DNA of 64,000 bases from Auricularia sp. M13 (lineage: Eukaryota; Basidiomycota; Agaricomycetes; Auriculariales; Auriculariaceae): positions 1,736,001 to 1,800,000 of the forward strand of contig CM073193.1 of assembly GCA_037042915.1 (NCBI GenBank), in the 5' to 3' direction. Below, one piece after another: positions 1-12,498 of the stretch. The stretch's first letter is position 1. Each line of letters begins with the position of its first letter. The notes beneath the pieces were generated by a model. It did no database searches. It saw only the letters and a program-made list of their open reading frames with translations, and was not told the origin of the DNA. Made by a program: the position numbers and the translations under genes.

Positions 1-3000
1 GATCTTGGGGAAGAACACGACGAACAGACGACCGAAGTCGGGGCCGAGCGCGACGGCGAGTCCGGCGACGAGGTCGCCGGCGGCCTGAATGAGGACCGAG
101 TCGAGCTCGGCCTGCTCCTCCTCGCCCTCGGCGCCGCTCTGCTCCTCGTCGGGGTCGTTCTGGCACAGGCTCTTCTTGTCGAGGACCTGCACGACCATGT
201 TGACGATGGCATCGATGTGCGGCACAGGCGTGTTCGACACCGGCGCAGCGTCCACGACACCAGCGCGCGGAACGGACGAACCCTCGATGAACGCCGGCCC
301 GATGAGCGTGAGCGTCTCCGCGAGACCGCTGAAGAGCGTCGTGACGACTTCCCTGAGGAATATGGGTCAGCAAAGGTAGAATTAGGGAGATATATGAAGC
401 GAGGAGGGAGGAAGTCAGATAATAGTATCTTTCCATTCATTCGCCGCGAAGCGTCGTAGTGAGCTGAGTGTGAAGGTTTTCTCATCGTGCAGAGGGGTAG
501 AGGAAAAGGAGAAATAAGAAGAAACTGCACCCACTTGTCATCCTCGGTCTGGTACATGTTAAGCAGCCCGCTGAGTGCATGGTTGCACATGTCCTTGACG
601 TTCTGGTGAAGAGGCGTGCTCTGAGCGTTGATATTAGCAGCGCATAAAAAGACAGAAACAAAAAATAATGGAGCTTACAACAGTAGCCGCCGGCGTCCAC
701 GGCTGCGGGTTGCTGAGCTTGTAGAACGTCTGAACGAACTCAAGGAGGGAGTTGGTGCCAGCCTTGCGGATGCCCTCGTAGTAGTGGTCGAGCATGTCGA
801 CGAGGACGAGCGTGCACTCCTCCACGTACGGCAGGAACGCGCCCTTGGTCGCAACAAAGAGCGTGCCGAGCGTGTCGACAGCGATCTCCTTCTCGACCGT
901 CAAAGCGCTGTTGACCTCGATCATCGCACCGTCACCATCGTCGTCGCCGAGCAAGTCCTCCTCCTCGACGACGATGGCATCCGCGGGCGTCTGGCCGGTC
1001 TCGGTCTCTGCGGCTTTCATCAACATCGACCTCACAAGGATAGATGGAAAAGAACGGACCGTCAGCTTCCTCGCCGATCTCGAGCTGCTTGCAGCTCTTG
1101 AGCAGCGGTGGGAGGCAGCGCGGGAGGTAGCCCGCGAACTCGTCCTCGAAGACGCGCGCGAGGACGCCCCAGAGTAGGAAGCAGCACTCGCGCAGGCGCG
1201 GGCTCTGCGTCGTCTCGAGCGCCTCGAAGCTCTTGGCCATCATGGGCTGGAAGAAGGGCGCAAAGCTCTCCTTGCCGACGGCCTCGGCGAACGTGCCGAT
1301 GGCGTCGATGGCCATCCCGCGCAGGTCACCCTCGTCGCCCTCGTCGGGCAGCGACAGGTACGCGTCGAACTTCTGCATGATGGGCGCGAAGTACACGAGG
1401 AACTTGTCGCGCGCGGCGTGCGCGGCGGAGCCGATGGCGCCGACGACGAGCGTCTTGACCTTCACGGGCGCGTTGTCGAGCAGGAAGACGAAGCGCTCCA
1501 TGAGCACGGGCAGGTACTGTTCGATGACCTCCGGCAGCGCCTCGAGCAGCGAGTCGAGCGCCGTCGTCGCGTCCTTCTGCGTCGCCTCGTCGCCCATGAG
1601 GTGCAGCAGGCCGGGCACGAGTACGGCGTGCTTCGCGACGCACTCCTCCTCGAGGTACTCGCACAGCGAGCAGATAGCATTGCACGACGCCTTGCGCACG
1701 ATCGGCTCCGGGTCGTTGAACCCGGCCTCCAGGATGGGCCACACGGCATGCATGTGCGACTGCATGAAGTCCGAGCAGCCCTCGACCGCGACGCCGAGCG
1801 CGAGCAGCCCAGCGCGGCGGAACGCCGGGTCGGGCGACGCGATGCAGTTCTGCACGATCGACAGGAGCGGCGGGAACACTTGCGACGGCGGCAGCTTCAG
1901 CGCCAGCTCGTCCAGGACGCGCAGCGCTGCGCGGTACACGGACTCGCCGTCCAGGTCGTCCTCGGGCTCGCCGATGGCGGGGATGAGCGACTGGATGATC
2001 TGCGGCGCCATGTTCTGGCTCTGGATCTTGGACTTTTTGCTACATGTACGTCAGAAAGCTGCAACCGCGTGTGCAATGGTTGCAGTGAACTTACTATTTG
2101 ACGACCCAGTTCAGCGAGTTGAGCGACATGACACGTAGCTCGTTGACGACGTTCTTGTCATTGGCCCACTGGACGAAGGCTTGCACGAAGTCGGCGGTGT
2201 GACGACCGATGACAGGTGCCTCAAGGATGAGGAGTGTCTCCAGCACATCGAAGATATGGCGAGCGTTACCCTCGTCGTTGTCGGCAATGCACTGGCCAAG
2301 GACAGTGATCATGCCAGGGAGGTAGTTGGCGTATGTTTTCTAAAATCCATGTGAGTCGCCGAATTCTGGCACGCATGCTGCACGACGTACGATATCCTGC
2401 TTGTCCGACTCTCCAAGATATTCGGCCATGATACCAAGACATCTGTGAAGTGTGTGAGCAATGTGAACATGAAACAGATACAGACAGCCAACCTGATCGT
2501 CGTTACGCGGACTTCCAGCGACTCCGGGTCCTGCAGAAGCCGGCCGAAGAGCTGCATGAAGTTGGGCGTCTGCTTGGCGTACTGCGGTTGCTCGACGATG
2601 GTCTCCAGGATGGTTTGGAGGATGTAAACGCCGACTTCACGATGCGCCGCGACCTGGCTGTTGCACGAGTGCTCGAGGAATGCAAGAAGTTCGGGCCATT
2701 GGCTCAGCGGAAGCTCGAAATTCGCGATAGCGGAAACGGCGCGAGCTGTGGAGTGGCGGACGAGGGATCTGAGACGATGTCAGACATAAATCCACTAAAA
2801 TAAAATAAATACGAACTTAGACTCGCTGAGGACAACCTGCAGCGATTTTTCCTTAATCGCATTACGGATTTCCTGCGGCAGCGCAACCCAGAGCTTGTTG
2901 TCGTCTGCGTTTATGCGTTTCCGAAGCTCGACGGCGGCCAGCTGGCGAACGGCCTCGTTGGGCGATGTTGCGATGATCTCGAACAGCGCCGGGATACATT

Positions 3001-3225
3001 GCGGATTTTTATAATACTCCTTGTTCAGAGTAGCGGTGGCCTATCCCGGCAGATCAGAGACAAAATAACGCGTGCGGGCGCGCGTCAGGTTGCTCACCGC
3101 CTTGATAGCATTGGTGTCGGGCGCGGTTGCCTGCTGCAGCAGCCCGTGCAAATTTTGAAGGAATGTGGCCTGCAGGAGGGCTCGATCAACGCGCACTGAG
3201 CCCTGGCCAGCGTACGCACGTCCAT
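1..3225 (-). CDS. KAP123: Importin subunit beta-4 / Kap123-type karyopherin (C-terminus cut by window edge)
   Basis: Nuclear import receptor of the importin-beta superfamily; family members carry ribosomal proteins and histones through the nuclear pore in a Ran-dependent cycle. I reconstruct ten exons: 3220-3225, 3098-3169, 2817-3040, 2493-2768, 2391-2442, 2095-2339, 1060-2039, 679-1007, 535-620 and 1-352. All phases match and give 874 residues without a stop; full-length members have about 1100, so the C-terminal fifth lies left of the window. The start MDATFLQNLHGLL needs a two-codon first exon (ATG GAC). Residues near 20-80 resemble the importin-beta N-terminal domain (NEAVRQLAAVELRKRI); the rest is HEAT-repeat helices (PAFRRAGLLALGVAVEG, PIVRKASCNAICSLCEY). 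An acidic EEEDLL/DDDGDG loop starts exon 8. Donors include GTTCGT (2816) and GTCCGT (1059). The family call is firm; the first and seventh introns are inferred from phase and homology. Confidence 0.9.
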
Positions 3226-3393
3226 GGCTGCTCGGAGGCGTGCAGGATGGGATGAGGGAGGAAGCGACCGCAAAATTTTTAGCGGAGTTCTCGAGCCACA
3301 TGGGCCTCCGGATCCGAGATGCTGAGATTGGCCCCGTCTGGCGGCTACGTACCCTGCAGCGCGCTTGACCCAGCATTCTCACAATTGACCAAA

Positions 3394-3789
3394 TTAAATC
3401 TCATGTAATATGAGCATTCTAACGTCAATAAATCGTACGAGGGAGCGTTTCAATTCCTGGTCTTCACTCCCCTGCGCCAAGTTTACGTCTCGCACCATGC
3501 CTGTGCTAACGCGACTGTGGATGGGAGCGCGCGACATGAATGGAAAGATTTCACTTCTCCTCGAGCTTGTCTCTACCACTCCCTCCGCTAAAATTCTGGG
3601 ATTCAACCGCCGGCGGATTGTATCCATCCACTCGCCGTCACGTGGGGTGTGTACGAGGCTGAGAAACATCCATCTGACCATCTTCAATACTAGGGGGTGC
3701 ACAATGAGGTTGCTAAGCGTGTTGCGATGACAGCGGCGTTGCGAGTGCCGTTGCGAGCTCACTTGGTCAAGACAGTTGTAATTACTCAT
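3394..3789 (-). CDS. Possible small spliced gene of unknown function
   Basis: A three-exon model (3763-3789, 3642-3712, 3394-3595) joins MSNYNCLDQ to QPHCAPPSIEDGQMDVSQP and then to a segment ending LVRFIDVRMLILHEI, giving 99 residues with no stop. Introns are GTGAGC...TTAG (50 nt) and GTGACG...CCCAG (46 nt). I recognise no domain. If the second intron is retained, the middle exon hits an in-frame TGA but the same frame continues with coding-like sequence. The model sits about 170 bases upstream of the karyopherin start on the same strand, so this DNA could equally be 5' leader or promoter of that gene. Confidence 0.25.
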   Translation of the reverse strand: MSNYNCLDQVSSQRHSQRRCHRNTLSNLIVHPLVLKMVRWMFLSLVHTPRDGEWMDTIRRRLNPRILAEGVVETSSRRSEIFPFMSRAPIHSRVSTGMVRDVNLAQGSEDQELKRSLVRFIDVRMLILHEI

Positions 3790-5037
3790 CGACCTCAACC
3801 ATTGGTACCGAAATGACGCTATTGTATTATATCCAAGTAAAAGATCGCCCTGCGTAGTTGGGCAAGAGGATCTCTGGTGCGCTGAGGATCGTCGAACAAC
3901 CGTCGAGTCGAGATCAACTCGAGAGATGAAATTACCAACTAAAATTTACCATGTCCGCTATGTCGTCGTCTCCAAAGGAAGGCTGAGGCTGGAGTTTTCC
4001 AAAGAAACGTACCTAAAGTTCCTATAACTTATCCCGTCAGGAGGGAAAAGTCGTGCACGTGTCCTTCCTGGACCAGGCCGCGCGGAGCTCTAAATCGTGT
4101 CGTGCCTCTTTGCTCTCCATTTTCTGCGCGAACTTGAACACGTACATCTTCATTCACCAGCGCTGAATGCTCTACTCCTGCAGCAACGCCGACGCAGTAC
4201 GTATGCGCGGCCCATGCTGCTCAAGTTCAGCCTGCAGGCGGCCGTGGTAGCTTCTGCCGAACTCAGCGCCTCACGGCGTGCCTATAGCCTTGGAGTTGAC
4301 TCGCCGGGACCTCGAGACTCGAGTGCAGCCGCGCAGCCCTGCGAACGCCCGCTCGATTCTCTGCGAGTCGCCGCCGCTCACATTTTTGAAAATTTTGCGC
4401 GTTCTAGAGTGCAACGCGGTTCGACGAGGACATTTTGCCCTAACGCTGCAGCTCTGACAGGTGGGAAAATAATCATGGGTGGTCAAGGCGGTCGGCATGG
4501 GCACTCTAGATCTGGCCGTTCTGGCTCGTGCTGGCCTGGTTACCGCCACTCATTGGGCTCACCTGGTCCGTGAGCGGCACGTCTAGGCATTTGCTGAATG
4601 ATACGGTGAAGCAACACCAGCATGGGCCGCCAATGAAGCCCATCAAATCGGGCGCACGACGGCCCGCGTGATGCCAGAGATCATGACGAGCACCTGAAGA
4701 TTACGATTATAATTCTGGGCGCCGCGTACAAGTCAGAACCCGTCAGTATTACTCGAGTCCACATCTATCGCATTCAAAGGCGTTGTTGAGTGCCATTATT
4801 GTTCAAGTAAGCGAATTTTCCATCTTAATTCTCTGCTCCCGCTCAGCTAAGTAATGTGTTCTGGCGCGTTAGCGCTGTACAGTGTCAGGGTCTAATATCT
4901 CCCGACGTATTTCTGCCAGTGATTCTCCGTCCGGACCGTGAACGTCACGCGCACACGGCGTGGGAACTGTGCAAGAATGCAGTACATATACTGCCTCATG
5001 ACGCGACCGCCTTGTGCACGCCCAGCGAGCAGCGAGC
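3790..5037. other. Intergenic region between divergent genes
   Basis: This stretch separates the leftward karyopherin from the rightward beta-galactosidase and should hold the galactosidase promoter. Open frames here are short and have atypical composition for this genome. I see no repeat or RNA gene and no convincing TATA box near 5038. Confidence 0.5.
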
Positions 5038-8000
5038 ATGCGGATCGGGCGACTCGCGGTTTCCGGCGCCCTCCTTGCCTGCGCGGCCGCGCAGACTCCA
5101 CAGTGGCCGTTGCATGACAACGGACTTAACAAGGTTGTTCAATGGTGCGTCGCGACCCACTATCAACGACGCGTCAGTTCCTCATGGTTGTTTCTTGAAG
5201 GGACCATTACAGTCTGATAGTCAAGGGCGAGCGACTCCTCGTGTGGTCTGGCGAGGTACGCATTAAGGACGCGGGACTGTGCAGGTACGCTAACGCGACG
5301 CGTCGCAGCTGCACTACTGGCGCATCCCAGTGTAAGTGGGCGATAACTGCAGCCGGCGCTTCATAAATGCTTCCCTCGCAGCCCTGGTGTATGGCGCGAC
5401 CTTCTTGAGAAGGTGAAGGCCGCAGGCTTCAATACCGTCGCCTTCTACGCTAGCTGGGCGTACCACGCGCCGACGCCCAACACGACGGACTTCTCCAGCG
5501 GCGCGCACGACATCAACCCTCTCTTCACGATCGCCAAGGAGGTCGGGCTGTATGTCATCTTCCGCCCAGGGCCGTACATCAACGCGGAGACGAACGCCGG
5601 CGGGTTCCCCGGCTGGGTGACACGGGGCGACTACGGCGCGCTGCGCGACGACGACCCGCGCTACACGGCGGCGTGGACGCCGTACATGACGCACATCGGC
5701 CAGATTGTCGCGAAGCACCTCGTCACGCGCGGCGGGAACGTCATCCTGTACCAGCTCGAGAACGAGATCGGGAGCCAGTTCAAGGACCCGGTCAACAAGG
5801 TGCCCAACCCGCCGTCCATCAACTACATGATCGCGCTCGAGGAGAACGCGCGCGCCGCGGGCATCGATGTGCCGCTCTTCACGAATGCGCCGAATACTCG
5901 TGGCAGGTCGTGGTCCAAGGATTACTCCAACGTTGGCGGCGAGCAGGATATTTACGGTTTGGACTCGTATCCCAATTGCTGGAGCTGCGACCTGACTGAG
6001 TGCGGCAACATCAAGGAATTCGTGCGTCGAATTCGTGCGCTGCTGACGAGAACTGATATGAATTGGTTGGAAGAACGTCGTTGACTACGCTTCGTGAGTG
6101 ATGCCTTGCCCATGCTCGCAGCTTTACTCATGATTGTTAGCCACTTCGCCCTTATGTCTCCAACGCAACCATCCTTCCTCCCGGAGTTCCAAGGAGGAAG
6201 TTACAACGTATGCGTGCTGCTCGTTTGACACACTCAGCTCACGAATCTTTCAGCCCTGGGGCGGTCCTCAAGGCGGATGCCGTGCTAACAGCGATACAGA
6301 CTTCGTCAACCTCTTTTACCGTGACAACATCGCTCAGCGGGTGACCATGCACAGCCTGTATATGCTCTACGGTGGCACCAACTGGGGAGGCTTGGCATGC
6401 CCCCTCGTCGGCACCAGCTACGACTACTCCAGGTATGGCATTGCAGTTCAGTGAAGACGAAGCTGAGGGACGAGTTTCAGTCCTATCCAGGAGACGCGTC
6501 TACTCGCCAACAAGTATCAGGAAACAAAACTTATTGGTCTCCAAGTTCGCGCTGCAAAAGACCTCGTCAAGACCGAGCGAACTGGCATGGTACAGTAACG
6601 TCTCGCCCGCTGGCATTTTCCGGTTTGTCTGATTTGTTTTGCGGCCTCAGGGAACCTCCTTTACCAACAATCCTCTGATTTGGACCACGGTGTTGGTGAA
6701 TCCAGACACCGGATCCGCATTTTATGTCGTTCGGCACAACCCTTCGGATTTGGTCAGCACGGACGTGTTCGAGCTGAGCGTGGCCACGTCCCGCGGAAAC
6801 TGTAAGAGTACCCTCTGCGTCGCAGCCAATCACTAACGGCTTGTTGAGTCACCATCCCGCAGTCTAGCGGGACGCTCGCGCTTGTCGCACGCGAATCCAA
6901 AATCATCTCTGTTGATTACGCACTGACTGGCGGGCGCACGCTTGTATACTCTACCGCAGAGGTTCTGACCCTTTCCACGCTTGACTCGCGTGCTCCTGTG
7001 CTTGTGCTGTGGGCGACGCTCGGCTATGTGGGAGAGTTCCTGCTCACCGGTGTTCGCTCCGGGAAGTTCGCCAGAGGTAGCGGCCGTGTCGTATCTCAGA
7101 AGGATGGATCGACGTTGGTTAGCATACCTGCAGTATCTGGCACCAGTGTCGTGCAATTCTCCGACGGCCTGCGCGTCGTCGTCCTCGACAGACCCGCTGC
7201 CTACTCGACATTCGTTCCCAGCTTGACGACAGACCCCGCCGCTCCGCATAACAAAAATCTCATCGTGCTGGGTGCGCATCTGGTTCGCTCTGCTAAGATC
7301 GTGGGGCCTGTTGTTTCTCTTTCTGGCGACCTGAACGCTGCTACAATGATCGAGGTCTTTGCGCCACTCCCTGCCCTCGCGCTCAGCTGGAACGGGCGTC
7401 TGCTCCTCGCCACGCGCACGCCGCATGGGTCTCTCGTTGCGCGCTATACCCCTCCCAAGCTGAACTCGGCCGTTCGCGTGGGAAAGCTCAACTGGCGTGT
7501 TGCGGACGGCCTGCCCGAGCGTGCTGCCGACTACGATGACTCGAAGTGGGTGCGCGCCGACAAGACGTCGACGCCCTCGCGCTATCAGCCCGACACCCTT
7601 CCCGTGCTGTACGGTGAGGAATACGGCGTATGGATGGGCAACATCCTCTGGCGTGGCCGGTTCACAGGCAACAACGCCACCGGCATCTTTCTATCCGTCG
7701 CGGGAGGGAACGCCATGGGCTACAGCGCGTACCTCAACGACAAGCTTGTCGGCTCGTTCTTCGGCGAGCGGTACACCGTGATCGCCAACTCTACGTTCAG
7801 CTTTGCCAACGCCACGCTCAACGCGGGCGAAAACGTCTTACTGGTGGTACAGGACCACACCGGCAAGGGCTTGCGCGACCTCGCGCTCATCCCGCGCGGC
7901 ATCTTCAACGCGACGCTGCTGGGCCTCCCCACTGCCGGGCGTACTGGCGGGTTTGACAGCTGGCGGATGGCTGGCACTGCTGGCTCCTCCGAGGGCAACA

Positions 8001-8557
8001 TCGATCCTGTTCGTGGCACGCTGTCCGAAGGCGGGCTGCACGCCGAGCGCCTGGGCTGGCACCTCCCCGGCTTCGATGCGTCGAAGTGGCCAATCTCGGC
8101 TGGTGGGCCTGCCGATGGTATCAACACGGATGGTATGACGTTCTACAGGGCCGAAGTCGATATCGACGTACCGCGTGGACTCGACGCCGTATTCGCGTTC
8201 GAGTTGGACCCGACCAACAGCCAGAGCAGGAACTTCCGCGTCATGCTGTTCGTGAACGGATACCAGGTACTATCGATCTCTCAGACTCCGTCCGCGCGCG
8301 GCTGAACCAGAATGTTGCAGTATGGCAAGTTGATCCAGAGCGTAGGGAATCAGATCGAATTCCCCGTGCCGCCTGGCATCCTCAACTACTCGGGCAAGAA
8401 CACCATCGGTGTCAACTTGTGGGCTCAAGAGGCTGTCGGGGCGAAGGTTGGTGTGAATTTCAAAATCTTAGAGACGTTTGACAGTAGCTGGGACGCGAGG
8501 ATTCCTGATGCCGCTGCGCTGCGTCCTGGCTACAAGGATCGTACCCCGTACTACTAG
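5038..8557 (+). CDS. Secreted beta-galactosidase, glycoside hydrolase family 35
   Basis: Retaining exo-beta-galactosidase acting outside the cell on galactose side chains of hemicellulose and pectin. Eleven exons give 1001 residues, the usual fungal size: 5038-5144, 5201-5255, 5309-5331, 5382-6021, 6074-6093, 6141-6207, 6254-6432, 6481-6589, 6651-6801, 6849-8266 and 8321-8557. Residues 1-18 ([18 protein letters not shown]) form a signal peptide. The GH35 core follows ([32 protein letters not shown]). The likely acid/base is E190 in LENEIG and the nucleophile E297 in LPEFQGG, the spacing known for fungal enzymes. After the barrel, [13 protein letters not shown] and SYDYSSPI are family hallmarks. 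The C-terminal half reads as beta-sandwich domains with jelly-roll motifs near ILWRGRFTG. Exons 3 and 5 are very short (23 and 20 nt) but needed for the frame. The gene stands 1 kb before a second secreted hydrolase on the same strand. Confidence 0.93.
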
Positions 8558-9557
8558 TACGTTCCTTTGTGCCCACCAGTTCACTTGTGTAAAAGCTGTG
8601 GAAACTCCATTGCGCCCTTGATAACAAGAGTCTGTTAAAGCAGCGTCGTGGATGGAGTCAGAGCTGACGCGTCGGGCGATGACATCACCTTTGCGATGGA
8701 TTTTGGGCATTCCGCCAAGGACTGGGAAGAACTTTTGTTGAAGATGAAAATTGAATGATGGTTGTTACTTACAGTATCCTGCACAGCACCATTGCTTGAG
8801 GCTCTGATTTCCAGTCCGGCTTTACAGAATATTTGGCACCGCTGGCGACAAGCGGACCCTTAAACTCATTCAGACTCGTTCTTTCAGGCCAAATTACGGA
8901 GACCACGGTAAGCTGCTGTTGCTCCCTGTGCCACACTGCGCCGTGGACGACTTGCTCTTGCTTTCCAGAAGGCTTGCCCCTGTATGGCTACGTGGCACGC
9001 TCTAGCCTTCGCTGCTGTGCTCCAGTTCAAGACGCTCCCACCAAGTGCCGAAATACCCTTGGTCTTTCCTGCTCATTGTGCGTCTGGCTGGAGTCTCAAC
9101 CTGCGTTGTTCTTCGTCGGCTGCATTGGTTTATCCGGATCTTCACCGGAATCATTTGCGACTTGCATCAACGTTATTAACTGCGGCACTCACAACCTGAG
9201 AATCCTGAGCTGGCTGGATTCTGTGCAACGCCAACCGGGGTCTGCGATATTGCGCGCCCGCATTGCGGTCCGCTGTTGTGTGCTGCGTTTGGCTGGCCTC
9301 CGAGCGGGACCGCTCGTGCACGGTGCATGCGTATCCAAATGGAGTTTGAAGCGTGCGTGTGATGAATGGGTGCATGACAACGGCGCACAGCCGCCTAATC
9401 AGGCTGCGCGGTACATATACGCCCACCACGCCGGTCCACAAGATCACCAAGCTCTTTTCTTCTCCCCTTTCTTGTGGTCCGAGCCACCGCCCGCCCTTTA
9501 TAAGTTCTCGTTCCCGACGTGCCACGCCCGCATTCTCTACCGCGTGTTAACTTCGCC
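8558..9557. other. Intergenic region with promoter of the GH55 gene
   Basis: About 1 kb between the two hydrolase genes. A 250-codon open frame on the plus strand (8833-9594) overlaps the next start and lacks any domain; I treat it as chance. The last 100 bases are pyrimidine-rich with a TATA box, as expected for a well-expressed secreted enzyme. Confidence 0.6.
9497..9504 (+). promoter_or_regulatory. TATA box of the GH55 gene
   Basis: The octamer TTTATAAG lies 54 bases before the ATG at 9558, in a pyrimidine-rich leader. Position and sequence fit a fungal core promoter; it is inferred, not tested. Confidence 0.5.
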
Positions 9558-12028
9558 ATGGCCGCCCGTCTTGGCCTTTTTGCTGTCGCAGTGATCTCAC
9601 TCGTCGACTCCTCGCTCGCTCTTGGCTCCCAATGTTCTGCTGCTGGTATCCCCACGAACGCTGCCGGAAGCTTTTGGCTCGAGGGCTTCAAGTCGCAGGG
9701 CATATCTCCGTTGAACCCTGACGGTGCTTACAAGGTCAAGCGCAACGTGAAGGACTTCGGCGCCGTCGGTGACGGTGTCGCAGATGATTCTGATGCTATC
9801 AAGTACGTTCCATCGCGACCACCTCGACGTCATCGTACTAACGCAATCTGCAGCGAAGCGCTGTCCTCTGGTGGTCGTTGTGGTCTTGGCTGCGTCGAGT
9901 CCACCATCGTGCCGGGACTGATCTACTTCCCGCCGGGCAAGTACCTGGTCAAGAAGCCCATCGTCATGAACTGGTACACCCAGATGGTCGGTGACGCCAC
10001 CAACCCACCTACCATCCTCGCTGCCCCCGACTTCGCGGGTGGTCCAGCTATCATCGATGCTGATCCCTACCTCGGTCAGTGTCAATGGAATTGACGTCCA
10101 CGGTTGCTTACTTTCTTGTTAGATGGAGGCGCCCAGTACTGGGTCAACCAGAACAACTTCTACCGTTCGTTGCGCAACCTCGTCGTCGACATGACCCAGC
10201 TCCCTGTCGAATCTGGCGCATGGGGCATCCACTGGCAAGTCTCCCAGGCTACGTCCATCTACAACCTGCGCGTCGAGGCTAGCAAGGACCCGGCGACGAA
10301 CCACGTCGGCATGTTCATGGAGAACGGCTCCGGTGGCTACATGGGAGACATGGTCTTCAACGGCGGCAAGCGCGCGCTCGACCTCGGAAACCAGCAGTTC
10401 ACCGTGCGCAACCTCGAGGTGAACGACGCCCAGGTCGCCATCTACACCAACTGGAACTGGGTCTGGACGTTCCTCGATACCAAGGTTAACAACTGCGGCG
10501 TCGCTTTCCTCATCAACACCGGTGGAAACGCCGATGCGCAGACCGTTGGCTCGCAGAACATCGTCGACGCCACCATTTCGAACACCAAGATCTTCGTGCA
10601 GACGACCACCAACCAGCCCGACTCGCTCGCAGGCTCAATCGTCATCGACAACGCCGAGCTCAAGGGCGTCGAGATCGCGGTGGCTGACAAGGACGGCGGT
10701 GTCCTTCTCGAAGGTGGCGACAAGGTCATCAACCAGTGGATTCAGGGCAACGTCTACGAGGGCACGAGCAACACGCCCAAGTACGTCCGCGGCGAGGCTA
10801 CCGGCCCCACGAAGCCCGAGAGCCTCCTCGACAACGGCAAGTTCGTTGGCCGCACGCGTCCGCAGTACGCCGATGTCTCTCCGGACGACATCATCAGCGT
10901 CCGCGCTGAAGGTGCCAAGGGTGATGGCAAGACCGACGACTCGGATGCCATCCAGGCTGTGTTCGACAAGGTGCGTTGGCTTGTGATCCACATTGTGTCA
11001 TGCGGATGCTTATCTTGGCGCAGTACGCAGGCTGCAAGCTCATCTTCTTCGACCATGGCATTTACCTCGTCACGAAGACCATCAACATCCCCGTCGGTAC
11101 CCAGATGACTGGCGAGGCTTGGACTCAGCTGATGGCCGCTGGCGACAACTTCGCGGACATCAACAACCCGCAAGTCGCGTTCCGCGTTGGCAAGCCCGGC
11201 GACGTGGGCATTGTCGAGATCTCCGACATTGCGTTCACCACGCGCGGCCCGAGCCCCGGTGCCATCGTCGTCGAGTGGAACGTCCACGAGCCCGAGGGCC
11301 AGAAGGGCGCTGCCGGCATGTGGGACACCTTCATCCGCATCGGCGGTGCCGAGGGCACGAACCTCAACTCGGCCAACTGCCTCAAGTTGCAGAACACCGG
11401 CGCGCCGGAGTGCATGGCCGCGTTCCTCGGGCTGCACATTACGCAGAAGGCGTCGGCGTACATCGAGGGTCTCTGGGTCTGGCTCGCCGACCACGACATC
11501 GACCACAACAACTCGACGCAGATCTCCATCTTCTCCGGCCGCGGCATCTACTCTGAGTCGGCGGGCCCGGTCTGGCTCATCGGCACCGGCTCGGAGCACC
11601 ACGTCCTGTACCAGTACAACCTCGTCGGCGCGGAGGACCACTTCCTTGCGCTGATCCAGACCGAGTCGCCGTACTTCCAGCCGCAGCCCGCCGCGCCGGC
11701 GCCGTTCACGCCCGACTGCCAGTGGGACGACCCGACGGACTTCAGCTCGGGCTCGGCGTGGGCGCTGCGCATCCACGACTCGGAGAACGTGCTCGTGTAC
11801 GGCGCGGGCACGTACTCGTTCTTCGACAACTACGCGCAGGAGTGCATCCCGAACCACAACTGCCAGCAGCAGATCAACGACATCTCGTCCGACTCGGAGA
11901 ACGTGCATATCTACTCGCTCTCCACCGTCGCCACGGTGAACATGCTTTCCGTCGACGGCAAGGGCGTCATCGACGAGAAGCCTAACGAGTCTGGCTTCCA
12001 GTCCACCGTCGTCTACTGGTCGCAGTAA
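9558..12028 (+). CDS. Secreted beta-1,3-glucanase, glycoside hydrolase family 55
   Basis: Inverting beta-1,3-glucanase acting on laminarin-like glucans of fungal walls. Exons 9558-9802, 9854-10074, 10123-10970 and 11024-12028 give 772 residues, the expected length for GH55. A signal peptide covers about residues 1-22 (MAARLGLFAVAVISLVDSSL). GH55 enzymes consist of two right-handed beta-helix halves, and both start motifs are visible: VKDFGAVGDGVADDSDAIN near residue 65 and VRAEGAKGDGKTDDSDAIQ near residue 450. Other family stretches are SSGGRCGLGC, YFPPGKYLV, GGAQYWVNQNNFYRS and WVWLADHDID. Start choice: the first ATG after the TATA box, followed directly by a hydrophobic leader. The coding sequence is strongly GC-biased at third positions and lacks long intron interruptions, suggesting high expression. 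Together with the upstream GH35 gene it suggests a role in wall turnover or decay of polysaccharides; whether endo- or exo-acting cannot be read from sequence alone. Confidence 0.93.
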
Positions 12029-12498
12029 GCGTGCGCGCATGCATACCCCTGGTCGAGCCGCCGGCCGTGATTACCCTTAGCATCTGCATTGTCACGCACG
12101 AGACACGCCGTCGCACCACACTGTATTTATCTTGCGCATATATATCGCGAATCAATCTCCTGGAGATTCATTCAAGATGTCAGTCTTGTGGCACAAGTGC
12201 AAGGCTGACGCAAGCCAGCTGAAGTCTATGGTGACCGCGAGCTTAACATGGAGCCGTGATGTATTGACTGAAGCCTTACTGTACACAAGTCGAATTCGAA
12301 CGCGATGGCAAATGAATCCCGGAAGACGAGAGCCTTGCGTCCATCATGTCGCAAAAAATGAGAAGGGTAAGCTCCTGAACATGCTGCACAGTATCTATGC
12401 ATGCTTAGATCAGGACGTGAACAGGTGTTGTGGAAAAACCACAGAAGACCTGTAAAAAGGAGGAACACGAAGGCCTTGGTCACCCGTCGCGGCAGGAA
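12029..12498. other. Short intergenic region between convergent genes
   Basis: The GH55 stop and the stop of the leftward unknown gene face each other here. It should hold both 3' ends. No repeat, RNA gene or convincing open frame was seen. Confidence 0.5.

Noticed and set aside
1233-2138. Plus-strand open frame of 301 codons opposite the karyopherin
   Set aside because: Ser-rich antisense shadow of exon 7 with no recognisable feature.
4097-4573. Plus-strand open frame of 158 codons upstream of GH35
   Set aside because: Ser/Arg-rich without conserved segments; likely chance in promoter DNA.
8833-9594. Plus-strand open frame of 253 codons before the GH55 gene
   Set aside because: No ATG-proximal coding signal or domain, overlaps the GH55 TATA box and start in another frame.
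10754-12040. Minus-strand open frame of 428 codons opposite the GH55 gene
   Set aside because: Val/Arg/Asp-rich antisense of a highly GC-biased gene; GH55 on the plus strand explains it.
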